A DNA stretch of 64,000 bases from Neobacillus nitrireducens (GCF_030915405.1 NZ_CP133262.1:3984501-4048500); one strand, 5' to 3'. Shown: positions 30,090 through 38,940, numbered from the stretch's first letter. A program made the numbers and translations. The notes: a model not told the origin generated them from the letters alone.

Positions 30090-31052
30090 ATGAAAACAGT
30101 AATAGAGATCATGCTCATATTTTTGGCTTCAAGTGTCTTTATGTTTCTATTCCTTAGAAGGTACATAAATAAAAGGAGAATGGATCATCGAATCACTGAA
30201 TTTTTGCCTGCCCCGATTGTGGTGGTAGCCGAGGTCAAAAAACAAAAAAGACCATCCCTTTTTATACGTTTTTTTCTATTGATTAGTTTGATTTTTAAAA
30301 ATGTCCAATTCAGTGAAAAAACAGAAAAAATCTTACTAGAGGCTGGAAGTAAATTAAAGCCAGAAGAGTTTTTTGCTTTCAGATTATTAACAGCCGCCGG
30401 GGTGATTATGATGGTCGCATTCCTTGGACTACCATTGTTTCTAAGCCCTGTCGCGATAGTCATTGGATTTATTCTTCCAAAATATGTGATGAAACAAAAA
30501 AGGAAAAAACGACTGCAATTATCCTCTCAGCAATTAATTGATGTTTTGGGGATGATGGCCAATTCCATGCGGGCAGGATTTAGTTTCATGCAGGCGATGC
30601 AGCTTGTTGGCAAAGAAGTGCCAGATCCACTGGGGCCAGAATTCGATCGGGTTGTTAGACAATCTGGATTGGGGATTCCGTTGGAGGAGGTATTTGAGGA
30701 ATTAGTCGAACGTTTGCCAAATAAAGAACTCGAAGTAGTCGTTCGGGCAATCCTAGCACAGCGAAAAAGCGGGGGGAATCTTGCTGATCTACTTGAAACA
30801 ATGGAAGAAACAATTAGAGGAAGAGTGCGGATTCTTGAAGAGCTAAAAACATTAACTGCGCAAGGGAAAATGTCATCATGGATTATCACCTTGTTACCGG
30901 TGGGGCTTGGATTATATTTAGCTATGATGAACAGAGAATATTTTGGCCCTATGCTTGAACATCCATTAGGATGGGCAATGCTCTCGGTATGCGTCATATC
31001 AAACTTTATTGGCTGGTTGTTTATTCAAAAAATTATTCGAATAGAGGTGTAG
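30090..31052 (+). CDS. tadB: TadB pilus platform protein
   Basis: A 320-residue membrane protein: one N-terminal helix, a central pair of helices (about residues 105-140), a type II secretion F domain (about 155-280, with S-M-R-A-G-F-S-F-M-Q-A-M) and two C-terminal helices. It forms the inner-membrane platform with TadC. I start at the ATG at 30090 (MKTVIEIML), preceded by GGGGAGTGG, rather than at the in-frame start within tadA. It lies 2 bases after the tadA stop. Confidence 0.92.
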   Translation: MKTVIEIMLIFLASSVFMFLFLRRYINKRRMDHRITEFLPAPIVVVAEVKKQKRPSLFIRFFLLISLIFKNVQFSEKTEKILLEAGSKLKPEEFFAFRLLTAAGVIMMVAFLGLPLFLSPVAIVIGFILPKYVMKQKRKKRLQLSSQQLIDVLGMMANSMRAGFSFMQAMQLVGKEVPDPLGPEFDRVVRQSGLGIPLEEVFEELVERLPNKELEVVVRAILAQRKSGGNLADLLETMEETIRGRVRILEELKTLTAQGKMSSWIITLLPVGLGLYLAMMNREYFGPMLEHPLGWAMLSVCVISNFIGWLFIQKIIRIEV

Positions 31053-31056
31053 GAAT

Positions 31057-31989
31057 GTGCAGGGTTTCGTTCTTATAGTTTTAATAACTGCTTTCCTTAC
31101 TTTTATGTTGGCAGGAATCCTATTAACAATTTTCAAAAGAGAAATTGCTTATAATAAACGTGTGGGCAGATACTTTGATACCCAGGTTAAGAAAAGAAAG
31201 ATTGATCCTGCTAAGAAAAGTAACGAAAGCAGATTAAAACAAAAACTAGGTATTTATTGGAATAAAGGAACCGTTTTATTAAATAAAAAGGTTTCTAAAA
31301 CAGATCGAAAAAAATTGGATATGTTACTCAGAAATGCCGGATACCCTTTTAAATCGGCCATTGACTTTAGGTTATTTCAAATGGTTCTTAGTATAGCAGC
31401 AAGTGTACCCTTTATTCTGTTTATTTTACCCACTGCTGATAATAAAATGTCCACCTGGATGATGGCGATCACGATGGCAATTTTAGGGTTTAGACTCCCT
31501 ATTTTCTATTTAGGTAAGAAAAAAACAGCTAGAATTAAGGAAATTAATAAATCTATGCCTGATTTTTTTGATACGGTAAACCTCTTGCTGGAGGCCGGTA
31601 TGGGGCTCGACTTAGCTCTTGCGGAGGTATCCAAAAAAATAAAAGGGCCACTCTCTGAAGAGTTCTTTCAAACATTAGAAGATATGAAGTTAGGTAAATC
31701 GAGAAGAGAAGCATTCTATGATCTTAGGAAACGAGTTCCTTCTGATTCATTTCAAAGTGTTATTACCTCGTTAATACAGGCGGATCAGCTGGGAATTGGT
31801 ATGGCTAAAGTGTTGGGCAATCTGACAGTCAGGGTTCGGGAGCAACGCCGTGAGGCTGCTAGAGAACAAGCTATGAAGGCTCCAGTAAAGATGTTATTTC
31901 CAATGGTGTTTTTCATTTTCCCTTCACTCTTTATTGTTATTTTAGGCCCATTGGTCATTTATTTTGTTACAAAGGGTTTAGGCGGTTAA
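31057..31989 (+). CDS. tadC: TadC pilus platform protein
   Basis: A 310-residue membrane protein with the same design as TadB: N-terminal helix, central helices, a T2SF domain (about residues 165-285, with L-L-E-A-G-M-G-L-D-L-A-L-A-E-V) and a C-terminal helix. The start is GTG, four bases after the tadB stop, with GTAGGA-type spacing; the nearby out-of-phase ATG gives no frame. This is the last structural gene of the Tad cluster. Confidence 0.92.
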   Translation: MQGFVLIVLITAFLTFMLAGILLTIFKREIAYNKRVGRYFDTQVKKRKIDPAKKSNESRLKQKLGIYWNKGTVLLNKKVSKTDRKKLDMLLRNAGYPFKSAIDFRLFQMVLSIAASVPFILFILPTADNKMSTWMMAITMAILGFRLPIFYLGKKKTARIKEINKSMPDFFDTVNLLLEAGMGLDLALAEVSKKIKGPLSEEFFQTLEDMKLGKSRREAFYDLRKRVPSDSFQSVITSLIQADQLGIGMAKVLGNLTVRVREQRREAAREQAMKAPVKMLFPMVFFIFPSLFIVILGPLVIYFVTKGLGG

Positions 31990-32094
31990 TTGTAGTTCTT
32001 GAGAAAATTATAGATTGTCATTTACGAATGGTGGGATGTTTGGAGTTGAATAGAAATCATAATGCAATTGTTCTGAACAGAGGAGAGAGTTACT

Positions 32095-32433
32095 ATGGAT
32101 GGCACTAAACTAAAAATGCTGAGGACCACCAAAGGAATTTCTTTAACAAAACTCAGTGAACTTACAGGAATTTCAAAATCTTATTTGAGTTTAATTGAAC
32201 GTGATATTCAAAGGAATCCTAGTTTGGAAATATTAGGGAAACTCGCGAAAACATTTGATGTAGATGTGGAATATTTAGTAAAAGATATGAAGAAGGAATC
32301 AGCGGTTTTCCAAAATGAAAGGTCTACAGTAAAGAGTACTCTAAAGTTTGAAATTGAATTATATGACAATCAATTAAACCCGCAGAAAATAAAGCAAATA
32401 AAGGAATTAATAAGTTCACTAATCAGAGAATAA
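32095..32433 (+). CDS. SinR-like transcriptional repressor
   Basis: A 112-residue XRE-family protein, one residue longer than B. subtilis SinR. The helix-turn-helix (residues 4-60) contains I-S-K-S-Y-L-S-L-I-E-R and N-P-S-L-E-I-L, very like the K-S-Y-L-S-x-I-E-R and N-P-S of SinR. The C-terminal L-N-P-Q-K-I-K-Q-I-K-E-L-I-S-S-L-I resembles the SinR/SinI interaction hook. SinR represses matrix and biofilm genes. It lies between the Tad cluster and a glycosyltransferase. GTTCTGAAC just upstream may be part of an autoregulatory site. I see no SinI antagonist gene nearby. Confidence 0.82.
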   Translation: MDGTKLKMLRTTKGISLTKLSELTGISKSYLSLIERDIQRNPSLEILGKLAKTFDVDVEYLVKDMKKESAVFQNERSTVKSTLKFEIELYDNQLNPQKIKQIKELISSLIRE

Positions 32434-32500
32434 CAAATATCCTAAAATATGTTGTGGTTGGGCACATAAGTAATTGTTCGACTTTTATTTTTGAGTCTGC

Positions 32501-32516
32501 GTTCTATATATTGAAC
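32501..32516. promoter_or_regulatory. GTTC-N8-GAAC operator-like palindrome
   Basis: GTTCTATATATTGAAC, 68 bases before the glycosyltransferase start. It shares 16 contiguous bases (with the preceding C) with the site at 23904 upstream of the Tad locus. It is the proposed target of the SinR-like protein. Confidence 0.6.
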
Positions 32517-32583
32517 GGTAAGTTCTGAATATAGTGGTGTTAAGCAGAAAGTGAAAAAAATTTATCGTAAAGTAGGAGAGTAA

Positions 32584-33954
32584 ATGGAGAATATTTCGAA
32601 CGTATGGATGTTTATAATTTTTATTATCTGCTTAATCTTTCCTGTTTATCATATGATTCACGCGCTTCTAATTATCATCAAAAAACCTTATTATCAAAAA
32701 GTGAAAAGGGTATTATCTGAAAAGCCAATAAGTATTTTGGTACCATGCTATAACGAAGAGTCAATTATTAAGACAACTATTCTAGGTATTGACCGACTTA
32801 ATTATAAAAATTACGAGTATATCCTAATTAACGATGGTTCAAATGATCATACATTTGAGATAATGGAGCAACTGCTGGATTTAGAAATTCAAAAAAGAGG
32901 CCCAAATTGTAATCTTGAGTTTTCTCCAGTAAAGGGAGTTTATCGGTCAAAACGAAATCCTAATGTTATCGTAATTGATAAATTCAATGGGGGTAAAGCA
33001 GATGCACTTAATGCTGGAATTTCTTATTCCTCCAATGAATTAATTATTACCTTGGATGCCGATAGTATTTTAGATGAGAAGGCACTTTCGATTATAAACT
33101 GTGCTTTTGTTGATCCTAACTTAATCGCTGCTGGTGGAACAGTCCATGTTTTACAAGGAAGAAGATTTAAGCATGGCTCTTTAATTCCTACACTAAATGT
33201 TAAATCAATCGTTAAATTTCAAATTGCTGAATACTTACGAGGGTTTTACATTTATAAAGCCTCATTAGCCAAGGCTAACGCGCTATCGATTATCTCGGGA
33301 GCCTTTGGGGTTTTTAAAAAGGATGTATTAATAAAAGTTGGGGGTTATCGAAAGACCATCGGCGAGGATATTGACATAACCCTGAAAGTTCAACACTATA
33401 AAAATCAACGTGTTGGATTAAAGGTTGCGTATATTCCGGAAGCAGTCTGTTATACGGAGGTTCCGGAGACGTGGAAAGGACTATATAATCAGCGGATTAG
33501 ATGGCAAAAGGCATTTATTGATTGTACTGTTCTTTATTTAAAAGATTTTATGTCGACTTTATTAAAAAGTCCGTTGTCTTTTTTCTTCATGATTGATGCA
33601 CTTTTTGTTGGCGTGATTTGTTCGTTTATTACTGTGATAAGCTTTATCTTGTTAATCTTTTTTTCCGAAAATGTCCATTATCTTTTTTTCTTCTTAACTT
33701 TGTATGTAGTAACAAACTTCTTATATAACCTTATAGGGGTTATTATTTCTTACTATTATCGGAATAGTTTCGGTAAAAGGGATTTTCTGAATATCCTAAT
33801 GGTTAACCTTTTTGACCTTATAGCTTTCCGCGTGTTTACCCTATTCTGTACACTTAGCGGGACAGTCCAATACTTCGTTAACAAAGAAGGGTGGAACAAA
33901 GTGGCTAGAACAGGGAGGAAGTATCATATTGAACAAGAAGGGGAATTTATGTAG
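32584..33954 (+). CDS. Membrane glycosyltransferase family 2 (PgaC/IcaA-like)
   Basis: A 456-residue processive glycosyltransferase. After one N-terminal membrane helix comes a GT2 domain (about residues 45-330) with V-P-C-Y-N-E-E, N-D-G-S-N-D, the metal site D-A-D-S, G-E-D-I-D (catalytic base) and Q-R-I-R-W (the Q-x-x-R-W motif). Three or four C-terminal membrane helices follow. It resembles poly-N-acetylglucosamine, hyaluronan and YdaM-type synthases. The deacetylase downstream fits a poly-N-acetylglucosamine-like product, but no other ica/pga subunit is present, so the polymer is inferred. AGGAGAG precedes the ATG. Confidence 0.85.
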   Translation: MENISNVWMFIIFIICLIFPVYHMIHALLIIIKKPYYQKVKRVLSEKPISILVPCYNEESIIKTTILGIDRLNYKNYEYILINDGSNDHTFEIMEQLLDLEIQKRGPNCNLEFSPVKGVYRSKRNPNVIVIDKFNGGKADALNAGISYSSNELIITLDADSILDEKALSIINCAFVDPNLIAAGGTVHVLQGRRFKHGSLIPTLNVKSIVKFQIAEYLRGFYIYKASLAKANALSIISGAFGVFKKDVLIKVGGYRKTIGEDIDITLKVQHYKNQRVGLKVAYIPEAVCYTEVPETWKGLYNQRIRWQKAFIDCTVLYLKDFMSTLLKSPLSFFFMIDALFVGVICSFITVISFILLIFFSENVHYLFFFLTLYVVTNFLYNLIGVIISYYYRNSFGKRDFLNILMVNLFDLIAFRVFTLFCTLSGTVQYFVNKEGWNKVARTGRKYHIEQEGEFM

Positions 33955-33959
33955 AATTT

Positions 33960-33990
33960 GTCGTTCGTTATTATGAACGACTTTTTTATT
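33960..33990 (+). terminator. Terminator after glycosyltransferase
   Basis: Stem GTCGTTC / GAACGAC with loop GTTATTAT, followed by TTTTTTATTT. Confidence 0.82.
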
Positions 33991-34062
33991 TGGAGTTAAT
34001 TTTATTTGGAGCTGAGTAGCAAGGGATCGTCTTTATAATTCTAAAGTATTAAATTAATAGTT

Positions 34063-34089
34063 TGGTAACACTTGGGTAAAAATTTCGTC
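34063..34089 (+). promoter_or_regulatory. ECF-sigma-type promoter of deacetylase gene
   Basis: TGGTAAC (34063-34069), 16 bases, then CGTC (34086-34089). This resembles SigM/SigX/SigV-type cell-envelope stress promoters. A TATAAT at 34090-34095 lacks a well-spaced -35 box. Confidence 0.4.
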
Positions 34090-34135
34090 TATAATGGAGA
34101 AAGAAATATAAAAAACATCAAAGAGGGATTGATCA

Positions 34136-35155
34136 ATGGGGAATTTTAAAAGCAATTGGTCGAAGGGGACGTTAATTGCCATCATTGGGGTTACTCTTTT
34201 GTTTGCGGGGATCTTTGTTAGTAATTATTTTCAAGCGATGGCTGCTGGCAATGATACTAATAATCACCCAAAAAATGAAGCTACTAATCTGCCAATGAAG
34301 AAAAGTGTATCAGCAGAAATGATTGTTCGAAATACAAATGATTTAAAATTGGAAAAAGAAATGATGAGAAAGCAACAAGAGGAAGCCGTGATTTGGAGAA
34401 ATAAGCAAGAACGAGAGTCAAGTAAGGTGCCAAACCATACTACTACAAATATAGCTGCGGCACACCCCACCACAAAAGATAAAACTACTTCTCAACCATC
34501 GACAAAGGAATCCAATGTAACTCCGATTAAACAAACAAATACACAACCTAACAAAAGTGGAAAGAAAATAGTCTATTTAACATTTGATGATGGTCCAGCA
34601 GCTTTTTCCAATCAGATTATCGCACTGCTTGAAAAATATCAATATAAAGCGACATTCTTTATGATTGACGGGAATATACGCAGATATCCAGAATCAGTTA
34701 AATTAATGACCAAATCAGGAGAAACGGTTGGGTTACATAGTGTATCTCATAGTCAAAAGAAATTTTATAAATCTAAAAAAACAGTGCTCAATGAATTAAC
34801 CCAAAATCGAAACACATTATTGAAAGTGTCTGGTGTCAATTCCTTTATCATGAGAACACCTTATGGCAGTGCCCCAAACATGACTCCCGAGTATAAAAAG
34901 GCTGTAAAGCAAAACGGGTATATCATGTGGGACTGGAATATTGATAGTAAGGATTGGTACTATAAGGATAAACGCTATGTCAATAGTGTCATCGCGCAAA
35001 TTAAACAAAGGAAAAACCATAATGGACCGCTTGTTATTCTTTTACATGAGCGGAAGGAAACGCTTGCCCATTTGCCAAAGCTTCTGGATTATTTAAAGAA
35101 ACAAGGATATGAAGGGAAGCCAATTGAAAAGACAACAGCTCCTGTTCAATTTTAA
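34136..35155 (+). CDS. Membrane-anchored polysaccharide deacetylase
   Basis: A 339-residue protein: N-terminal membrane helix (about 13-32), a low-complexity Thr/Lys/Asn-rich linker (about 40-140), and a NodB-type deacetylase domain (about 143-330). The domain carries V-Y-L-T-F-D-D-G-P (catalytic base and metal aspartate), H-S-V-S-H (metal histidines), R-T-P-Y-G-S (motif 3) and L-L-H-E-R near the end. It acts outside the membrane on N-acetylated glycans, either peptidoglycan or the polymer made by the preceding glycosyltransferase. The adjacency supports the second option but does not prove it. Confidence 0.87.
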   Translation: MGNFKSNWSKGTLIAIIGVTLLFAGIFVSNYFQAMAAGNDTNNHPKNEATNLPMKKSVSAEMIVRNTNDLKLEKEMMRKQQEEAVIWRNKQERESSKVPNHTTTNIAAAHPTTKDKTTSQPSTKESNVTPIKQTNTQPNKSGKKIVYLTFDDGPAAFSNQIIALLEKYQYKATFFMIDGNIRRYPESVKLMTKSGETVGLHSVSHSQKKFYKSKKTVLNELTQNRNTLLKVSGVNSFIMRTPYGSAPNMTPEYKKAVKQNGYIMWDWNIDSKDWYYKDKRYVNSVIAQIKQRKNHNGPLVILLHERKETLAHLPKLLDYLKKQGYEGKPIEKTTAPVQF

Positions 35156-35254
35156 AATACGACAAAATACCTGCCGATTTGATATAATAACGTTAGGATA
35201 AAAAACTTTTTCATGTGAATTTATAGTGAAGATAATGGGGATCGATAAGGGACT

Positions 35255-36256
35255 ATGATGAATAAAATTTTGCAGAGCACAAGTTTCAAGAGAATATCAA
35301 TCTTTGTCGTCATTGCTATTGCTATCTATGCAATGAAGTCGATGATTAATTTAATCTTACTTACGTTTATATTTGCTTTTTTAATGGATCGCTTAGTGCA
35401 ATTCATTGAAAGAAAAATACCGCTTAACAGAAAGTTAATTGTTGTGATATCGTATGCGAGTATTGTCGGTCTGCTTTCTTATGGCTTGGTCATGTACCTG
35501 CCAATGATTGCAGGCGAAATTACTGCACTAATCAAGCAATTAACTGCTTTCTATACAACGAAGCACGATAATATTGTCCTGAATTACGTCATGAGTCGAA
35601 TGGAAGAAATAAAAATCTCAAGCTATTTAGAGCAAGGCTTTACCTTTGTCTTAAAATACTTTACGGATATCAGTAAAATTGGTCTGCAAATTTTATTAGC
35701 CCTGCTAATGAGTTTGTTCTTCCTTTTAGAAAAACCGCGTTTGATTGAGTTTACAAAGAAATTCAGAACCAGCAAGGTTGCACCCATTTACTCTGAACTT
35801 GAATTTTTTGCAAGGAAATTTGTAGGAACGTTTGGTAAAGTCATTGAAGCGCAGCTAATCATTGCTGTTGTGAATTGCATTTTGACAACCATTTCCCTAT
35901 GGATATTGGATTTCCCACAGCTTGGCGGGTTATCGATCATGATTTTCATTTTGGGGCTCATTCCAGTCGCAGGTGTCATTATTTCAATCATTCCACTTGC
36001 AATCATCGCCTATAGTATTGGCGGTTTGATCAAAGTCCTTTATGTCGGTATTGCCATTATGATAATTCACGGAATTGAGGCGTATATTCTCAATCCAAAT
36101 TTAATGAGTTCCAAAACAAATCTTCCAGTTTTCTATACATTTATAGTCTTGATTTTCTCCGAGCACTTTTTTGGTGTATGGGGCTTGATCGTCGGAATAC
36201 CTGTCTTTGTTTTCTTTTTGGACGTATTAGAAGTAACTGAAAGTAAGAAGCGTTAA
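35255..36256 (+). CDS. AI-2E family transporter (YtvI/PerM-like)
   Basis: A 333-residue membrane protein with about seven hydrophobic segments and the family's long extracytoplasmic loop between helices 3 and 4. The C-terminal part has G-L-I-P-V-A-G-V-I-I-S-I-I-P and G-L-I-V-G-I-P-V-F-V-F. Members export small molecules, or ions in some bacilli; the substrate cannot be told from sequence. Two ATG codons are adjacent (35255 and 35258). It has its own terminator. Confidence 0.85.
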   Translation: MMNKILQSTSFKRISIFVVIAIAIYAMKSMINLILLTFIFAFLMDRLVQFIERKIPLNRKLIVVISYASIVGLLSYGLVMYLPMIAGEITALIKQLTAFYTTKHDNIVLNYVMSRMEEIKISSYLEQGFTFVLKYFTDISKIGLQILLALLMSLFFLLEKPRLIEFTKKFRTSKVAPIYSELEFFARKFVGTFGKVIEAQLIIAVVNCILTTISLWILDFPQLGGLSIMIFILGLIPVAGVIISIIPLAIIAYSIGGLIKVLYVGIAIMIIHGIEAYILNPNLMSSKTNLPVFYTFIVLIFSEHFFGVWGLIVGIPVFVFFLDVLEVTESKKR

Positions 36257-36257
36257 T

Positions 36258-36283
36258 AAAAAGCCCATTGGTGGGCTTTTTTG
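36258..36283 (+). terminator. Terminator after AI-2E family gene
   Basis: Stem AAAAGCCCA / TGGGCTTTT, loop TTGG, then TT. Confidence 0.9.
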
Positions 36284-36322
36284 TTTATACTAAAAGTATA
36301 AACCAGTAAGGAGGATGACATT

Positions 36323-36556
36323 TTGAGCGAATGCAAATTAGATCATAACCATGAAGATGTAAAGAGTAAATACGAATCGATTGCCGCTTTTTTGCCTGAG
36401 GATTTGAAGCCATTATTTATTCAATTCTTTGAAAAAGAGCATTCCCAGGACCTTTTAAACGAGGTGTTCCATTTGCTAAAAAAATACGATTTAGCTACAA
36501 AAGAGGAACAAGCTACTAGAAACAACCGCTTATATTTGGTGCTGAAAAACGTATAA
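36323..36556 (+). CDS. Small conserved-looking protein, function unknown
   Basis: A 77-residue acidic, helical protein starting at TTG, eight bases after AGGAGGA. It has S-E-C-K-L-D-H-N-H-E-D near the N-terminus (one Cys and two His that could bind metal) and a helical remainder with L-P-E-D-L-K-P-L-F-I-Q-F-F-E-K-E. No family is recognised. A good ribosome-binding site and flanking terminators support it as a real single-gene unit. Confidence 0.7.
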   Translation: MSECKLDHNHEDVKSKYESIAAFLPEDLKPLFIQFFEKEHSQDLLNEVFHLLKKYDLATKEEQATRNNRLYLVLKNV

Positions 36557-36557
36557 G

Positions 36558-36605
36558 TATCGGGGCCCTTAATAAATGGGGCCTTATTTATTTTTCTTTT
36601 TTATA
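36558..36605 (+). terminator. Terminator after small gene
   Basis: Stem GGGGCCC / GGGGCC-type pairing with a 9-base loop, followed by TTATTTATTTTTCTTTTTT. Confidence 0.65.
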
Positions 36606-36665
36606 ATGAAAAGGGTTTTTTTTGAAAATATTAAAATAAGCAAAGTTATTTAAAGAAAAGAGGAT

Positions 36666-37643
36666 ATGATGGGAGAATTATTTCAATTATTAAAACGTGG
36701 CAATAAATCGGCCATGCTGGCAGCTATCATTAATACAATTATTTCGATTATTAAAGGTGTAGCTTTTATGTACACAGGCAATGTGGCGATGTTTGCTGAA
36801 ACAATGCACAGTCTAGGCGATGCGGCTAACCAGTTTTTTGTATTTGTCGGTTCCGCTTTAAGTAAGAAGGCACCGACGGAAAAATATCCAAATGGGTTTG
36901 GCCGATTAGTTAACTTGGTGCTTTTGGGTGCGGTGCTGATTGTCGGAATTATGGCTTTTGAAACCATTAAAGAGGGATACCACCATGTGATTCATCCAAC
37001 CGAGTCTGGTGGTTTTGCAATTAATATTATTGTGTTAGCCGTAGCGACACTTCTAGAAACCTTTGTCTTGTTTAAAGCAATGAAAGAGATTTTACATGAT
37101 ATTGAGATAGAAGCAAGCGGACTTCAAGTGTTTACGAAAAGTATGGCCAATTTGGGGAGAGCAAAACCGGCGACAAAGCTGGTTTTCATGGAGGATCTTG
37201 TCGCAACCTTAGGAGGCTTATTAGCGATAATTGCCGTCGTCATTTCTCGCTTTACAGACTTCCATCAAGTCGAGGGGCTCGCCTCAATGCTTATTGGAGC
37301 CATGATGTTCTTTGTGGTTGGTAGGGTATTTTTGGACAATGCGGCTGGAGTTCTTGGACAAGCAGATGAAGAAATGGAAAATAAGATTGGTGTCATGGTA
37401 ATGGAAGATCCTGATGTAAAGGATATTCAAGGGATCACCGTTATTAAGGAAGGGGAGGACTTGCATGTCGAACTAGAAATCGAAGTCGACCCGAAATTAA
37501 CGGTAGCTGCAGCGGATGATATTAAAGACCGTTTACACGAAAAAATTATGGCCGAAAAAGGTGTCGTCGATGTCACGATTGAGTTTGATGAAGAAGACGA
37601 AGTCATGTCGTGGAAGGCACGCACTGAGTCAAACGTAGATTAG
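36666..37643 (+). CDS. Cation diffusion facilitator (CDF) transporter
   Basis: A 325-residue protein with about six membrane helices in the first 215 residues and a cytoplasmic ferredoxin-like domain at the end (about 230-310, V-M-E-D-P-D-V-K-D-I-Q-G). The metal-site helix reads M-F-A-E-T-M-H-S-L-G-D-A-A-N-Q, with Glu and Asp/His positions of the CDF family. The subgroup with this pattern moves divalent cations out of the cytoplasm in exchange for protons. Zinc, manganese or iron cannot be separated by eye. ATG codons are at 36666 and 36669 after AAGAGG. Confidence 0.87.
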   Translation: MMGELFQLLKRGNKSAMLAAIINTIISIIKGVAFMYTGNVAMFAETMHSLGDAANQFFVFVGSALSKKAPTEKYPNGFGRLVNLVLLGAVLIVGIMAFETIKEGYHHVIHPTESGGFAINIIVLAVATLLETFVLFKAMKEILHDIEIEASGLQVFTKSMANLGRAKPATKLVFMEDLVATLGGLLAIIAVVISRFTDFHQVEGLASMLIGAMMFFVVGRVFLDNAAGVLGQADEEMENKIGVMVMEDPDVKDIQGITVIKEGEDLHVELEIEVDPKLTVAAADDIKDRLHEKIMAEKGVVDVTIEFDEEDEVMSWKARTESNVD

Positions 37644-37751
37644 AGAATGCCTTTTATAGAAGCAACTTGGAAGCCTTCTCTCTTGATGGATGAATAAAGC
37701 GCTTTTTAAGTGGAAATCTATTCTTATAAGCGATTTAGGAGGTAGGGTAGG

Positions 37752-38747
37752 ATGGAACACAAAATACGGTTGACCAGTGCGGAAATCGGTGGATTATGGG
37801 CTATCTATATTCAGGAGAATATGTCTGTTTGTTTACTTACCTATTTTCTTCATCACAATCAAGATGAAGAAATTAAAAAAATTCTCCAACAAGCCTATGA
37901 GATTTCTGACGGGCATGTCCGGGGGGTCACGACTATTTTAAATGACGAAGGTTTCCCTATCCCTGATGGATTTTCAGAAAAGGATCTTAATTTATCAGCA
38001 CCGCCATTATTTTATGATATGTTTGGCCTCAGTTTCGTTTATTCAATGAGCCGAATGAGTATGATTAACACAGGCTTTATAACGGTAAATGTGGCAAGAA
38101 AAGATGTGATGGATTTTTTTGTTACGATGGTCCAGCAAACTTCGATGTTATATCAGCAATCAACTAACCTTATGCTTTCGAAGGGAATTTATGACCGTCC
38201 GCCAATGATACCCTATCCAAAAGAAGTAGAATATATTGAAAAATTGTCTTATTTAAGTGGGTTCGGGAAAAAAAGGCCGATAAACGTAGCTGAAATTACA
38301 GAAATCTTTTTTAATACGGAGCGGAATTATTTTTCAGTCCTCCTATGTACGGGGTTACTTCAAGTGGTTACAGACAAGGAGATACATAATTATATTGAGG
38401 AAGGCAAGAAAATTTCTGAAAAGCAAATTAGAACCTTCAATGATATTCTAATGAAAGAGGAACTACTTGGGAATATATCAACAAGTATGGAAGTGACGGA
38501 TTCAATGGTTTCGCCTTTTTCCAATCGACTTGTAGTCACGCTTTTCCATTCACTGAACGCAATTGATATCGCGCTTATCGGCCATGCGTTATCATTATCC
38601 ATGAGATCAGACCTATCTGCTTATTATCAAAAGTACATTTTAGATATTTTGGTTTATTCGGCTAAGGGGTTTGACCTAATGGTCGAACGTGGTTGGGCCC
38701 AGTTGCCACCACATGCACCAAGTCGAAGGGATCTACAGAAATTGTAA
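37752..38747 (+). CDS. DUF3231 family protein
   Basis: A 331-residue, largely helical protein of the DUF3231 family, which is common in spore-forming bacilli. The sequence shows two related halves (about residues 5-165 and 180-330), each beginning with a helix like L-T-S-A-E-I-G-G-L-W and containing R-x-D-x-x-x-x-F or Y. Each half looks like a ferritin-like four-helix bundle, but I do not see a complete iron-binding motif. Function is unknown. GGAGGTAGGG lies before the ATG, and a terminator directly follows. Confidence 0.82.
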   Translation: MEHKIRLTSAEIGGLWAIYIQENMSVCLLTYFLHHNQDEEIKKILQQAYEISDGHVRGVTTILNDEGFPIPDGFSEKDLNLSAPPLFYDMFGLSFVYSMSRMSMINTGFITVNVARKDVMDFFVTMVQQTSMLYQQSTNLMLSKGIYDRPPMIPYPKEVEYIEKLSYLSGFGKKRPINVAEITEIFFNTERNYFSVLLCTGLLQVVTDKEIHNYIEEGKKISEKQIRTFNDILMKEELLGNISTSMEVTDSMVSPFSNRLVVTLFHSLNAIDIALIGHALSLSMRSDLSAYYQKYILDILVYSAKGFDLMVERGWAQLPPHAPSRRDLQKL

Positions 38748-38776
38748 GGTTCGCGAATCATTTCGCGAACCTTTTC
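38746..38776 (+). terminator. Terminator after DUF3231 gene
   Basis: Stem AAGGTTCGCGA / TCGCGAACCTT with loop ATCATT, followed by TT; overlaps the stop codon. Confidence 0.82.
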
Positions 38777-38796
38777 TGCGCTTTTCCTATTGTCTA

Positions 38797-38935
38797 GCGC
38801 AAGCGGCCCAGCGGCTAGTAGACTTCGCTCTTTTCCCTACGATAAGTCAAGCACGAATGCGCTAACGCTCTCCGTGTTTCCTTTATCTCAGTCAAAGCGC
38901 TCCAGTCTATACGCCGCTAAACGGGCCGTTTGCGC
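38797..38935. repeat. MITE-like element with terminal inverted repeats
   Basis: Ends GCGCAAGCGGCCCA (38797-38810) and the inverse of GCGCAAACGGCCCG (38922-38935). TGCGCTTTTCCTATT occurs as a direct repeat at both outer sides (from 38778 and from 38931). There is no ORF of its own. Fragments with the same GGCGCTTGCG core occur near 13797 and 40499, so it looks like a dispersed Bacillaceae intergenic repeat. Confidence 0.6.
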
Positions 38936-38940
38936 TTTTC

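Noticed and set aside
33963-33978. Another GTTC-N8-GAAC palindrome
   Set aside because: It is fully explained by the stem of the terminator after the glycosyltransferase gene.
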